From Pohlia nutans (Eukaryota; Streptophyta; Bryopsida; Bryales; Mniaceae), in contig CM040094.1 in NCBI GenBank assembly GCA_022496805.1, positions 13,477,501 to 13,541,500 on the forward strand: a stretch of 64,000 nt of DNA, written 5' to 3'. The stretch's first letter is position 1; every line of letters starts with the position of its first letter. The notes below the pieces were generated by a model, which ran no database searches, was not told where the DNA came from, and saw nothing but the letters and a program-made list of their open reading frames with translations. Below are positions 1 through 9,300 of the stretch, in pieces. A program made the translations under genes and the position numbers.

Positions 1-70
1 CCTGGTAAGACTGCATTCCCTCCCCATGGACTTCGCTCTGGCCTCTGAGAACTTCCCATAAATTTACTAT

Positions 71-90
71 CATCGGGAGATCTCCCGATG
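71..90. repeat. Perfect 20-bp palindrome, family A
   Basis: CATCGGGAGATCTCCCGATG is a perfect inverted repeat. Its last three bases are the ATG that opens the first reading frame of the locus (88-90), so the start codon sits inside the palindrome. It is the first of about twelve related sites confined to this locus. Confidence 0.9.
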
Positions 91-1497
91 ACAACAAGCT
101 CACTTGAGAGCGCTACTAACACCTTTTCTGTGTCTCGTATGCAGGACTTTGTTCTTGCTCTCGCATCGATCTTCACAAACGTGAAGGACTCAGAGCTAAA
201 GGACTGCAAGATTCCCCTTCTCTTTACTGAGGAAGACAGCGCAGTCGACCGATGGGTGGAGATTGAAAAGGAGTACATTAAGGGGAAGCTGCCAGATGCG
301 CAAGGGAATGTGCAAAAGAACTATGACCTGAAGCGCAAGCCATTTCTCCAGCATGACTTGAAAGCGCTATACGGCTTGCGCTCAGAGGATATCAACTACC
401 TTGCTAACCTTGTGGAGAGAAAAGAAATCTCTGTGAAGGGCTCCAAGGCCACCAAAGGTGATAAAGTGGCAAGATTACCGTCTCTTCATGCAGCAGGAAC
501 CAGGGAGCGACTGGTCAGGCTGATGAAGAACGACTTGATGAACCACTTTCTGAAGTGGGAGCTTCCAAGCCGTAAGAGCACATAGTTTATGTATTCTGCA
601 AAGGACTGGGAGGACTTTGCCAAGGAGAAGTCCATCACTCGTGCGGAGCTGGAGAGCTGGCTGGATAAGGCGTATGCATTGACTGTGGGAAAGAAGTGGT
701 TGGACGACCGGAACAGGAACCTGAACAAGACGTCTGATCTAAAGAACTTACCTAACATGGTCAAGGTGATGTGGGACGCACACATATACGCAACGAAGCA
801 AGCAGAGGTTGCATCGGATATTCAGAGCAAGTTTGCGAGGAAGTACAAGTGCGTAGTATTGGACAGGCTTAGGCCCGACATTGCTGGCTTGATAGAAAGT
901 GAAGATGTGTTTCAATGGAGAGGAGGGGGGAAAACACACCTGTTCTTCTACTTCCTATTTGATGCAAAGGACAAAATGCCAGTGAAAGTAGAGGTGCTGG
1001 ACGAGAGCAAGATGAATCGTATATTTGAACCTCTGGAGGGCAGTGAACGAAACGGGTCACTCTTTGCTCGCTCAGGGGCAGTGCTCTTCACAGACGCGGC
1101 GGGATTCCATGCTATAGTATCGCACTTGGAATCCCGCCTGCGGACATCAAAGCAGAAGGTGTGGAACTGGCATGTGGTCCACTACGTTCCATCCCGGGAG
1201 GACGGATTTCCCGACCCCGTTGTTGGTACTTCCTACGTCGTGTACATAATTTTCTGCTTCGGATATGTGGCGACGCAGTCGACGCAGCTCAACTTCCGGG
1301 ATTATTTTAGTGGGAAGACTGCCATGGACGCAGTGTACCTGGCCAAGGACATTACGGAAAATATCCAGCAATGGAAACGAAGTGGTCGACCAACGATAAA
1401 GCTGGCCGCGCTTTGTACTCTCTTCGAGCCGCACCTCAAAGAGAATATGGTACTAGTAAATGTCAACGGCGGGGCTCACTTCACCCACCTTGGACTT
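88..1497 (+). pseudogene. Unrecognised gene, first coding block, broken by one in-frame TAG
   Basis: A reading frame opens at ATG 88 and stays open to about 1497, except for a single TAG at 583-585. An ATG follows at 589 in the same frame. The first part (165 residues) is helical and charged. The second part continues with a Trp- and Lys-rich stretch (about residues 168-200) and a mixed alpha/beta region holding TFDAAGF-like and LVNVNGGAHF segments. I recognise no family. A good splice donor GTAAGT at 1498 follows the codon ending at 1497, and a second donor-like GTAAGA lies at 1529, so the block probably ends there. Because the frame is the same on both sides of the TAG, I read this as one gene with a nonsense mutation (a CAG to TAG change would do) rather than two genes. 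It could be part of a mobile element: the locus carries its own palindrome family and several decayed genes. Confidence 0.6.
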
Positions 1498-1543
1498 GTA
1501 AGTTTGCTGTCTGCACCCCTTGGACTCTGTAAGAATGAGAGGC

Positions 1544-1563
1544 CATCGTGGGATCCCTCGATG
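1544..1563. repeat. Imperfect palindrome, family A
   Basis: CATCGTGGGATCCCTCGATG, one mismatched pair around a GGGATCCC core. It is followed by GACC, as is the next copy. Confidence 0.8.
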
Positions 1564-1603
1564 GACCGGTCTTGTTTAGAATGATGGTAAAGCGGTTTCA
1601 AAT

Positions 1604-1623
1604 CATCGAGGGATCCCCCGATG
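1604..1623. repeat. Imperfect palindrome, family A
   Basis: CATCGAGGGATCCCCCGATG, one mismatched pair. It lies 60 bp downstream of the previous copy, inside the same probable intron. Confidence 0.8.
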
Positions 1624-1750
1624 GACCTGGCAGTTTACACCAGGCTCTCTTATACTTCTGAAGCATTCGCCATGATATTGAACTTTCCATTTGGTTAGAG
1701 TGTGCTGTTCGCATTACATCACTTTCGACTTACCGTCTGCATGTCTACAG

Positions 1751-2109
1751 GAAAACCAGACCATGGTCCTCGAATTGTCTTCTCTGAAGATGAGAAGGAT
1801 CTGGCTCAGAGAACGTCGAAGCACATCTGGGACATACTGTACAAGGATTCAGTTCCCCCAGACGTCTTGCTACTCGAAGGTGGGGAGGATGGTACTGACA
1901 GAGATAGTGAGGGCACCCGTGAAGAGGGTGGTGAGGAAGGTGGTCAGGATGACACAGAACAAGGCCGGGAACGAACTCTGGATGCTGAGTCCGACTCTGA
2001 GGAGACGCTGGATCCGCCGTCTGTGCCAGAAGACTCTATCAACGATACATCTCCAGCAGGGCAAGATTCGGAGGCTCTTGAGAGGGAGAAACAAATGGAG
2101 GTTGTTTAG
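1751..2109 (+). CDS. Unrecognised gene, acidic second block
   Basis: After the acceptor at 1750 a frame continues for about 119 codons to TAG at 2107-2109. It begins with a structured segment (PRIVFSEDEKDLAQRTSKHIW) and becomes strongly acidic and Gly-rich (many E/D, GGE repeats), as in a disordered linker. A competing frame over the same bases is Arg-rich and has the look of a shadow. No domain is recognisable. I take it as the continuation of the first block, but phase does not match cleanly across the proposed intron, so a frameshift or a different donor is needed. Confidence 0.4.
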
Positions 2110-2326
2110 GATACCGCTTCGGTAGGTTCCCAAGACTAGCTAGGACCTAGAACCTCGGTAGAGCTTTAGCACTGCTCATCGGGTTAATTCCAACACATTG
2201 TAATATTCTTGTACCATTTTACTCCAATCCATATTCTCCTGGATTGCAGTTTTTCATACCGATAATGATGTACTGCCCTCATATTGCAGGGACTGCTGCA
2301 CCCCCTAGACGTCTATGGTGGTACTA

Positions 2327-2346
2327 TGTCGGGGGATCCCACGATT
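2327..2346. repeat. Degenerate palindrome, family A (coding)
   Basis: GGGGGATCCC core with degenerate ends. It is translated as M-S-G-D-P-T-I, the same register as the other coding copies. Confidence 0.65.
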
Positions 2347-2449
2347 GACCAATCTCACGTTGGGGACTCCTCCACGCCACGAAGCGATCAGGCCGCCATG
2401 TCAGGCAACACCAAGGACCTAGCCTGGTCCTTGGTGGACATGAAAATAT

Positions 2450-2469
2450 CATCGGGGGATCCCCCGATG
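2450..2469. repeat. Perfect 20-bp palindrome, family A (coding)
   Basis: CATCGGGGGATCCCCCGATG is a perfect palindrome and serves here as the family consensus. It is translated S-S-G-D-P-P-M. Confidence 0.9.
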
Positions 2470-2755
2470 GAGGACGCAACGCCATCTCATCAGCGAGAGG
2501 CTCAGGATCCTGAAGGTGGCGCGGGACAAAGGGGACAGGATGCTGAGGAGCTGCACAAATATCCCATGAATGTTAAACTGCATTCTACGGTTCCGCAAAA
2601 GGATGTTGCGGAACAAGCACGAGTTCCTGCGGAAGCGGACGGAGATGCGGAGGGGCCGAAGCGGGATGCTGCGGACCGGGAAGGGTTTCCTCGTCTTGAA
2701 GAGGGTGAGACTGAGAGAGGAGTAGGTGATCCTCAGCAAGCACGAAGCATCCCAT

Positions 2756-2775
2756 CATCGGGAGATATCCCGATG
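2756..2775. repeat. Imperfect palindrome, family A (coding)
   Basis: CATCGGGAGATATCCCGATG, one mismatched pair, centre GATATC. It is translated S-S-G-D-I-P-M, the same register as at 2450. Confidence 0.85.
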
Positions 2776-3206
2776 TTAGAAGCCAATCCAGCTGATCCAC
2801 TCGATCCCCTCGTCACTGACGAGGGCGCTGCTGACATTTTTCCGATCCTTCCTACTGTGATCCCATCCAGTCCCCCCGCCTCAGAGTATATTTCCCGAAG
2901 AGACCCGTCAGTTGCTTATGAAGGTACCCGGCATGAACGAAGAAGTTGTTGACGACACTTTGCAGGATTTGGATGCGTTCAGCCCGGAGAAGAAGACAGC
3001 GGACTGTGACCCGGAAGAAGAGGACCCGGACTTTGATATATATGAAGGGCTCCCGGACAAGGCAATGACGAAGGTATCCACTGAGCTTGATCCAGTCGTG
3101 GAGGACTTGAAATCTGGTCACCGCCGGGATGTAGAGAAGCGAGTGTTGCGGAAGGGGTTGAAGCAGTTGCAACGGTCCCTTGAGCTGGCCCTTCCCTTGG
3201 GAACTG

Positions 3207-3223
3207 CATCGGGCCCCCCGATC
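3207..3223. repeat. Shortened palindrome, family A (coding)
   Basis: CATCGGGCCCCCCGATC lacks the central GATC but keeps both arms. It is translated A-S-G-P-P-I, again in the same register. Confidence 0.6.
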
Positions 3224-3753
3224 ACACGAAGCAAGGGTAAGGAAGGGCCTAGCACCGGAACGAGAGTGAAGGAGGGCACTGAGAGGAAGGTTAAGGGAAA
3301 GGGCACTGTAGCGGGAACAAAAACTTCCTGCCATAGTGTAAGTATCAGAGATCAAGTAAGGGAACACATGTTCCAGCAAAGGAATTACCAACCACCCTCT
3401 CGCAGCGCTAAGCATCTTGAAGCAGTTAGACAGGCTCAGGAGTTCGTTTACAAGGACTATGTTGGTAGCATCCCATTCACTAATAATTTTGAAATAAAAC
3501 CTTTACCAGATGCCGATGTCTAAGGACGTGAACTTCGCTGAAATTGTCCACCCCGATAGCAATTCTTCGGTTGTCCAAGATTCGAATTTGGACGCCCGTG
3601 CGAAAGGTATCTAGACAGACTATATTTGTGTAGGAGTCATATATATATCCACAGACTTGTTTTACCCTCAAAAAATGTACATGTCCTCAGATTTGAAGAG
3701 TTTAGTACGTATACTGTCCGCCGTAGGCGCTTGAGGAATTCATTGCACATCTG

Positions 3754-3773
3754 TATCGAGGGATCCCCCGATG
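3754..3773. repeat. Imperfect palindrome, family A
   Basis: TATCGAGGGATCCCCCGATG, in the noncoding gap (3524-3811) before the first HAD exon. Confidence 0.8.
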
Positions 3774-3811
3774 CAGAGTTCTGATCATACCTATATTTTT
3801 GTTGGATTTTT

Positions 3812-4473
3812 CAGGGCCCCATCTCCCATCCTCCATTCCAGAAAAGGTGATCGGAAAGGTACCCCTTCGAAGGTATTCGGTTGTACTAGACTTAAATGGG
3901 GTTCTCATTTACCGGGGGGTGTATGTAGCGGGCATAGAGCGCTCTGTAAAGCTAAGACCTGGCTGCTCTGCTTTCCTGGACTGGCTTTCTTCTCAAGCAC
4001 TGGTATCCTTTTGAACCAGCATCGCCGACAAGAATATCTCTCGAGTGGTCGATGTTGTTCTTCAGGGTACTTCCTTGAAGCGAGAGGGTGTGCAGGTTCT
4101 TAGCCAAAGCGATTGCACTCGTTCGTCATACGTGGAGTCGTCAAATCCACACAAGCCGTTCTTTCTGAAGAGCCTTAATGTCATCGCTAAGTTGCTGGGA
4201 TTGGAGTCCGATGAGGATGTCCTACTAGTGGATGATAGTCCACAGAAGAACCTTCTCAACGATGTTCATAGCGCTGTCCACCTCCCGACCTGGTCCGGTG
4301 ATGATGGGGATAGGTTTATTACCATGCAACTGCAACCGTGGCTGGAGGGTCTTTTCAGATCAAGCGAAGTTGTCACAGAGTATGTGAAACGGGCCCCGCT
4401 TCTGGGTGGTCAGTTACCAGTGGACCGAATGTCGGACTTGGCAGTTCAGATTTTGAGGGGCATTGCAGTATAG
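3812..4473 (+). pseudogene. FCP1-like HAD phosphatase copy 1, broken by TGA
   Basis: A TTTTTCAG acceptor at 3804-3811 precedes an exon in one frame to TAG at 4471-4473, with a single in-frame TGA at 4012-4014. HAD signatures appear in order: VVLDLNGVL (motif I, second Asp replaced by Asn), RPGCSAFLDWL, a TSIADKN motif directly after the TGA, NPHKPFFLK with the motif III Lys, and LLVDDSPQKNLLN (motif IV). In FCP1/CTD-phosphatase-like proteins a Trp precedes the T-S of that third motif, so TGG to TGA is the simplest explanation for the stop. The family removes phosphate from phosphoserine of RNA polymerase II CTD or other targets, but the Asn in motif I makes activity doubtful even without the stop. 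The family is moderately sure, the loss of function likely. Confidence 0.7.
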
Positions 4474-4747
4474 TTCAAATGACTTTGGATTTTTGACATC
4501 TCATTTTATTCACAGTTCTTTATTGTCCAATGTACTTTTCTCTCTCATGACCATGTAATGAAGCTGTAGCACGCTCATCTTTGATAGCAAATTCAATTAC
4601 GAAGTTCCTCTGGGATTACAATTGTCTTTGTGAATTCAGTGGAGTTTTGGAACTTTGAATTTGTTTTGTTGTTGATTCGCTTTGTTGTGGTAATACATTT
4701 TTAGTTCAATTGTGACGACCTCTGTATGCCATGGCGTAGGGTGGCAC

Positions 4748-4767
4748 CATCAAGATATCCCCCGATG
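4748..4767. repeat. Degenerate palindrome, family A
   Basis: CATCAAGATATCCCCCGATG; the right arm is intact and the left arm mutated. Confidence 0.65.
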
Positions 4768-4797
4768 AACTATGTTAGGAAATTCGTCGTTTACAAA

Positions 4798-4817
4798 CAT
4801 CGGAAGATCCCCCGATG
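4798..4817. repeat. Imperfect palindrome, family A
   Basis: CATCGGAAGATCCCCCGATG, 50 bp downstream of the previous copy. Confidence 0.75.
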
Positions 4818-4863
4818 TTTTGTCTCTGTAAAAATGTCCTGATATTTGTATTTCAACTGTGCA

Positions 4864-5281
4864 GAAGGCGATAGTTCTCTCAGTGAATGGCGTTCTGTGC
4901 TTCAAGGATTATAAAGGATTCAGCCCGCCGTTGCTGGACTTGGCGAATGTCATTTGCCGTCCCGGAATTCGTCCTTTCTTTCGAATGCTTTTGGAAGTAT
5001 TCCACGTCGGAATATGGTCATGTATGCCCCCATCCCGCTTGGCGCATCTACTTCCAATGGAGCTTAGATCGCAGTTGCTTTTTGTGTATGGTCAGGACAA
5101 GTGTGTTTGACAGAAGCCTTATCCATTCTTCCAGAAGTTGCTGCAGCGACTTACAATGGGTACTAAAACTCGTAGGTTTTGCAAACCGGGTAATGTTCTC
5201 ATTGTAGATGATTGTGAATGAAAGAATGTAATGAATGGAAATCATTCCTGATATTTCCCGATTCCTTGGAAGGGTGAAATG
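4864..5281 (+). pseudogene. FCP1-like HAD copy 2, 5' part, split by the Copia insertion
   Basis: From the acceptor at 4863 the frame reads KAIVLSVNGVL, RPGIRPFFRML, VGIWSCMPPSRL and LLFVYGQDKC, then continues past TGA at 5108 as QKPYPFFQKLL and GNVLIVDDCE, with a further TGA at 5219 and a +1 frame change before 5274. The order matches HAD copy 1. Motif I has lost its nucleophile (LSVNGVL in place of D-x-D/N-G), so it was catalytically dead before or alongside the stops. The reading frame at the Copia junction (G-R-V-K) resumes across the element at 10731. It is a decayed paralogue of copy 1. Confidence 0.7.
5277..5281. repeat. Candidate left target-site duplication of the Copia element
   Basis: AAATG directly before the LTR pairs with AAGTG at 10731-10735, a 5-bp duplication with one mismatch. 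Confidence 0.6.
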
Positions 5282-5541
5282 TATTGAGGTAATAGATGCA
5301 ACGTAGTATTGCTAGAAGCCAAAGACGTACGGGTGCTAAATAATGGTGTGTGGGAAGAGGGGTTAGGCATGGGCTGATCTCTCTAGAGTGTCCTTGTGAT
5401 GAGTTATCCCATATGGTTTGTCCATGGTGACCTCCTAGTGTACACTACTTAAGGTGGAAGGCCTTTGAGTAAAGATCATCTCTTTCTACGCATTCCTTGT
5501 GTTTGTGTGTGTGCCTTGTGCAATCTTCTCTACCTTCAATA
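5282..5541 (+). repeat. Copia 5' LTR
   Basis: 260 bp with termini TATTGA and TCAATA, a perfect 6-bp inverted pair rather than the usual TG...CA. The boundaries are fixed by the primer-binding site at 5542 and the purine tract before the other LTR. Confidence 0.9.
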
Positions 5542-5555
5542 GGTTATGGGCCCAC
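5542..5555 (+). promoter_or_regulatory. Primer-binding site for an initiator tRNA-Met half
   Basis: GGTTATGGGCCCAC abuts the LTR and is the exact complement of the anticodon arm of plant initiator tRNA-Met (stem GTGGG, loop CCCATAA, stem CCCAC). It does not pair with the tRNA 3' end. The same half-tRNA priming is known for Drosophila copia and yeast Ty5. Most plant Copia elements use the 3' end of this tRNA instead. Confidence 0.85.
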
Positions 5556-6352
5556 TCATGTGTGTTTCATGAGTATTAGATTGCATTTGTGCAAGTATTT
5601 TGAGGTCGGTGCGCAACGGGCGGTTTTGGAGCATTGTTGGAGGTTTTGGAGCTTGTTGGAGCGTTGGTGTTTCTTGGAGGTGTGCATGGGCTGAAGATAC
5701 ATGTTGGTGCACTCTCTTTGGTCAATCTCTTCCCTTGATCTCCTTCTTTTCTTGCTTCTATCTCTTCGTTGCGGTGGAACTTCGTTTGGTTCAATTGTGA
5801 GCATTTGAGTGAATGCAAGTGATTATTGACGTGTGAGGGCTCTCGTGGAGGGTCTACCATCTGATCTTAGTGATTAGGCACTTGCTTTGAGGTGTTGCAT
5901 GTGTTTCATGCTCTTGGGGTGCTCAAATTTTCATTTGGAGCTAGTTTGTGCACAAAGGTGCGGTTTTGAGCAATTTCAATGCAATTGGGGTTTTGAGGGA
6001 CTTGTGTGAGTTCATGTGCATTGAGTGAGTGCTCTTGAGGGACACAAAGGTGTCATTGACGCGCATTGAGTGTTTGTGGACACTAAGGCGTCGTATTGAA
6101 GCATTTGGAGTTGTTTTGAGCTCCATTGAGTGATTTGAGGGGCTTTGGTGAGCCTCTTTGCATTTTTGGGTGAGGGTTCTCACATTTGAGTGTTGGAAGG
6201 TGTGTGTGGAGCACACAAGTGCTGATCTAGTGTTTGGGGTTGTTTAAAATCCATTGGGTGCACAAAGGTGCAATATTAAAGCAAAAATCACAAAAAAAAC
6301 AAAGTTGTGTGTTTGAGTTTGAGGTTTAATTTGTGTGGGGAGGCATACGTAA
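5556..6352 (+). other. Copia untranslated leader
   Basis: About 800 bp between the primer site and the polyprotein start, T/G-rich, with many TTGAGTG and CACAAAGGTGC-like short repeats. No reading frame of note on this strand. It probably carries the packaging signal, by position only. Confidence 0.6.
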
Positions 6353-9300
6353 GTGAGGATCATGGCATCTTTTGAGGGTGAGGGTCCCAAGGTCGTAGAC
6401 AAGTTCGATGGGGTGAATTTCCACTTGTGGAAGTTCAAAATGGAGATGGTGATGGCCGAGAAAGAGTTGTGGGAGATTGTCGAGGGTAGTGAGGAACCTC
6501 CTTTCTCTTCTACGGATTCTAGGATCATGCGAGAGTACACGAGGAGGGAGAAGAAGGCATTTGCCATTTTGGCACTCAACCTCGCGGATTCGCAACTTGC
6601 GCACATTCGTTCGTGCAAGACACCCGCGGAAGCATGGTCCAAGCTTTGCAACATTCACGAAGCAAAAACATTGGCCAACATTTTGTTTTTGAGGCGCAAG
6701 TTCTTCACCATCAAGATGGGCGAAGAAGATGACATGTTGGCGCACATCAACAAGGTCAAAGCTCTCGCGGATCAACTCAACGGTTGCGACGTGTCGGTTA
6801 CGGATGGTGACATCGTGATGACACTTTTGGAGAGCCTTCCATCATCATACGAGTACCTCATCGTGGCGATGGAGTCAAGACCCATTACGGAGCTCACATT
6901 GGACTATGTGACCTCACGGTTGTTGCACGAGCTTTTGCGGCGAAAGGAGAACGAGTCTCGAGAAGATGGAGCGGCACTCGTGGCGAAGCAATCCAAGAAT
7001 GGAGGCGGTGGGAGCTCAAGCGACAAGGTGTGCTTCTATTGTGGTAAGAAGGGCCACATTGCCAAATTTTGTTTCAAACGCAAGAGGGATGAGAAGGGGG
7101 AGAGTGCAAACAACACTAAAACTCGTGACGATGATGAGTACGCATTTACGGCTAGATATGATGCAAGCATGAGTGATGGCATCGAGAGTGATGCAAGCAT
7201 GAGTGATGGCATCGAGGGTTATGCAAGCATGAGTGATTGGGATGAGTATGCAAACATGGCAAGCAATGTATCGTGCAATGGTAGTACGAGTGATTGGATT
7301 GTTGATTCGGGGGCTACAAGCCACATGTCACCGCATAAAACTTGTTTTCATTCGTATGCTCTCATTAATCCAAGGAGAGTGATTTTGGGAGATGATACGG
7401 TGCTTGAGGCCGTTGGCAAGGGCCAAATTGTTGTAGACACCGAGGTGAGGGGTCGTGTGAAGACAATCACTATCCAAGATGTCCTCCACGTTCCCAAACT
7501 AACGGCAAATTTACTATCGGTGAGGCAACTAGTGGCAAAGCACTTGAGAGTAGAGTTTAGTGATAAGGGGTGTTATGTGTTGTCACCGAGTCGAGATGAG
7601 GTGGCCATCATTGAAGAACACGAGGGCTTGTACCACATCAAGTTCTCCAAGGTGCATTCGAAGGAATCGGCGGCGTTGGCGCATTCAAACTTGAAGGACG
7701 ACAAGTTGGCGTTGTGGCATCGTCGACTCGGCCATTTGAACATCAAGAGTGTGAAGACACTACGCGGCATGGTAAGCGGTATGGATCTTCATCAATTGAA
7801 AGTGGATGCTTCTACATTCACATGTGAAGGTTGCATTGAAGGCAAGCAACAACGGTTGCCATTTACGGGTGAAGCGGCGACTCGGGCCACGAAGGTTTTG
7901 GAGATCGTGCATTCGGATGTGTGTGGCCCCATGAAGACCACGTCGATGGGAGGTTGCAAGTACTTTGTGACCTTCATCGACGACTTTTCAAGGAAGATTT
8001 GGCTCTACCCTATCAAAGCCAAGAGTGAGTGCTTTGAGAAGTTCAAGGAGTTCAAGACATTGGTGGAGAACCAATCCGAGATGAAGATCAAGGTGTTTCG
8101 GTCGGACAATGGCGGCGAGTACATGTCCAAGAAATTTGACGAGCTTTTGAAGAATGAAGGCATCGCTCGCCAAACTTCGGCCCCGTACACGCCTCAACAA
8201 AATGGAGTTGCGGAGCGCGCAAATCGCACGATTGTAGAGATGGCGAGGAGCATGTTGCTCGCTCAACACTTGAAGTTGGACCTTAGGGCGGAAGCGGTGG
8301 TGAATGCGGTGTACACACGCAATCGGTGTCCAACAAGTGCGGTTGAAGGCATGACGCCGGAGCAAGCGTGGAGTGGGAGGCAACCATGTGTTGCACACAT
8401 GCGCATCTTCGGATGCATTGCATACGCCAAGGTTCCCGACGAACGGAGGACTAAACTCGAGGCTAAGGCCTTGAAATGTGTGTTTCTTGGGTATTGTGAA
8501 GGTACCAAGGCGTATAGACTCATGTCGGTGGACACGAGGAAGATCATTCGGTCACGTGATGTGACGTTTTGTGAGGAGTCTACGATGGAGGCTCCTTTGG
8601 AGGTTGGTCCAAGTGGGAGTAGTGGAGACGTATTGGTGGACACACCCTCCAAGTCTCCTAGTGTTGTTGATATAGGTGATGATGACGGTGATGACGAAGA
8701 TGGCGACACGGAGGTTGTCGAAGCGCCATCGAGCTCAAAGACCAAGAATGGCGCAAAGGGTGCGCAAGAGGAGCAAGTTTCTTCAAGCGAGCGGCGGTAC
8801 CCCGAGAGATCGCGCAAGCCACTTGGAGAATGGTGGAAGAACCACATCTTCCCTCAAGAGGATGACGAGCATGCGAATGTGGCACTATCGGATGGTCCAT
8901 TGACCATTCGCGAAGCCATGCAAGGTGAGGATGCGGTCAAGTGGGAGCGCGCCATGCAAGAGGAGTACGACTCTCTAATTGCTAACGGTACGTGGCAATT
9001 AACTCCCATTCCAAAGGATCGCAACCCCATTGGTTGCAAATGGGTGTTTCGTACAAAGAGGGATGTTTCGGGCAATATTGTGCTTCACAAGGCAAGACTA
9101 GTTGCGAAGGGGTTCGCGCAAGTGCATGGGGTGGATTTTCACGAGACATTTGCTCCCGTGGCCAAGTTCACCACCATTCGGTGCATTCTTGCGATTGGTG
9201 CGGCTATGGACTTGGAGATGCATCAAATGGATGTGAAGACCGCATTTTTGAATGGCGATTTGGAGGAAGACATCTACATGGTGCAACCCGAGGGCTTTGT

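Larger units (their letters stand above)
1498..1750 (+). other. Probable intron containing two palindromes
   Basis: The stretch starts GTAAGT and ends in a pyrimidine-containing TCTACAG at 1744-1750. It holds two imperfect family-A palindromes (1544-1563 and 1604-1623). Joining 1497 directly to 1751 puts the acidic frame of the next block out of phase, so either the splice sites differ slightly or there is a small frame break. Boundaries are therefore provisional. Confidence 0.45.
2290..3523 (+). pseudogene. Unrecognised gene, third block, with a one-base frame break
   Basis: An acceptor-like ATATTGCAG ends at 2289. One frame runs from there to TGA at 2950-2952. The sensible coding, with NEEVVDDTLQDLDAF and a long acidic/basic low-complexity chain, moves to another frame near 2900-2915 and continues to TAA at 3521-3523. 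I read this as one exon with a single-base indel. The protein is hydrophilic, rich in E, D, K and P, with a KGKEG/KVKGKG basic patch, consistent with a disordered nuclear protein. No family is recognised. Four family-A palindromes lie in this coding block, all translated in the same register (S-G-D-P-P-M or close variants). Confidence 0.45.
4474..4863. other. Noncoding gap between the two HAD copies
   Basis: AT-rich spacer with no coding signal. It holds two family-A palindromes 50 bp apart (4748 and 4798) and ends in an acceptor-like TTTCAACTGTGCAG before the second HAD copy. Confidence 0.5.

Noticed and set aside
572..603. Tiny intron removing the TAG at 583
   Set aside because: GTAAGA...AAAG is 32 nt, too short, and its removal would break the frame that is open on both sides.
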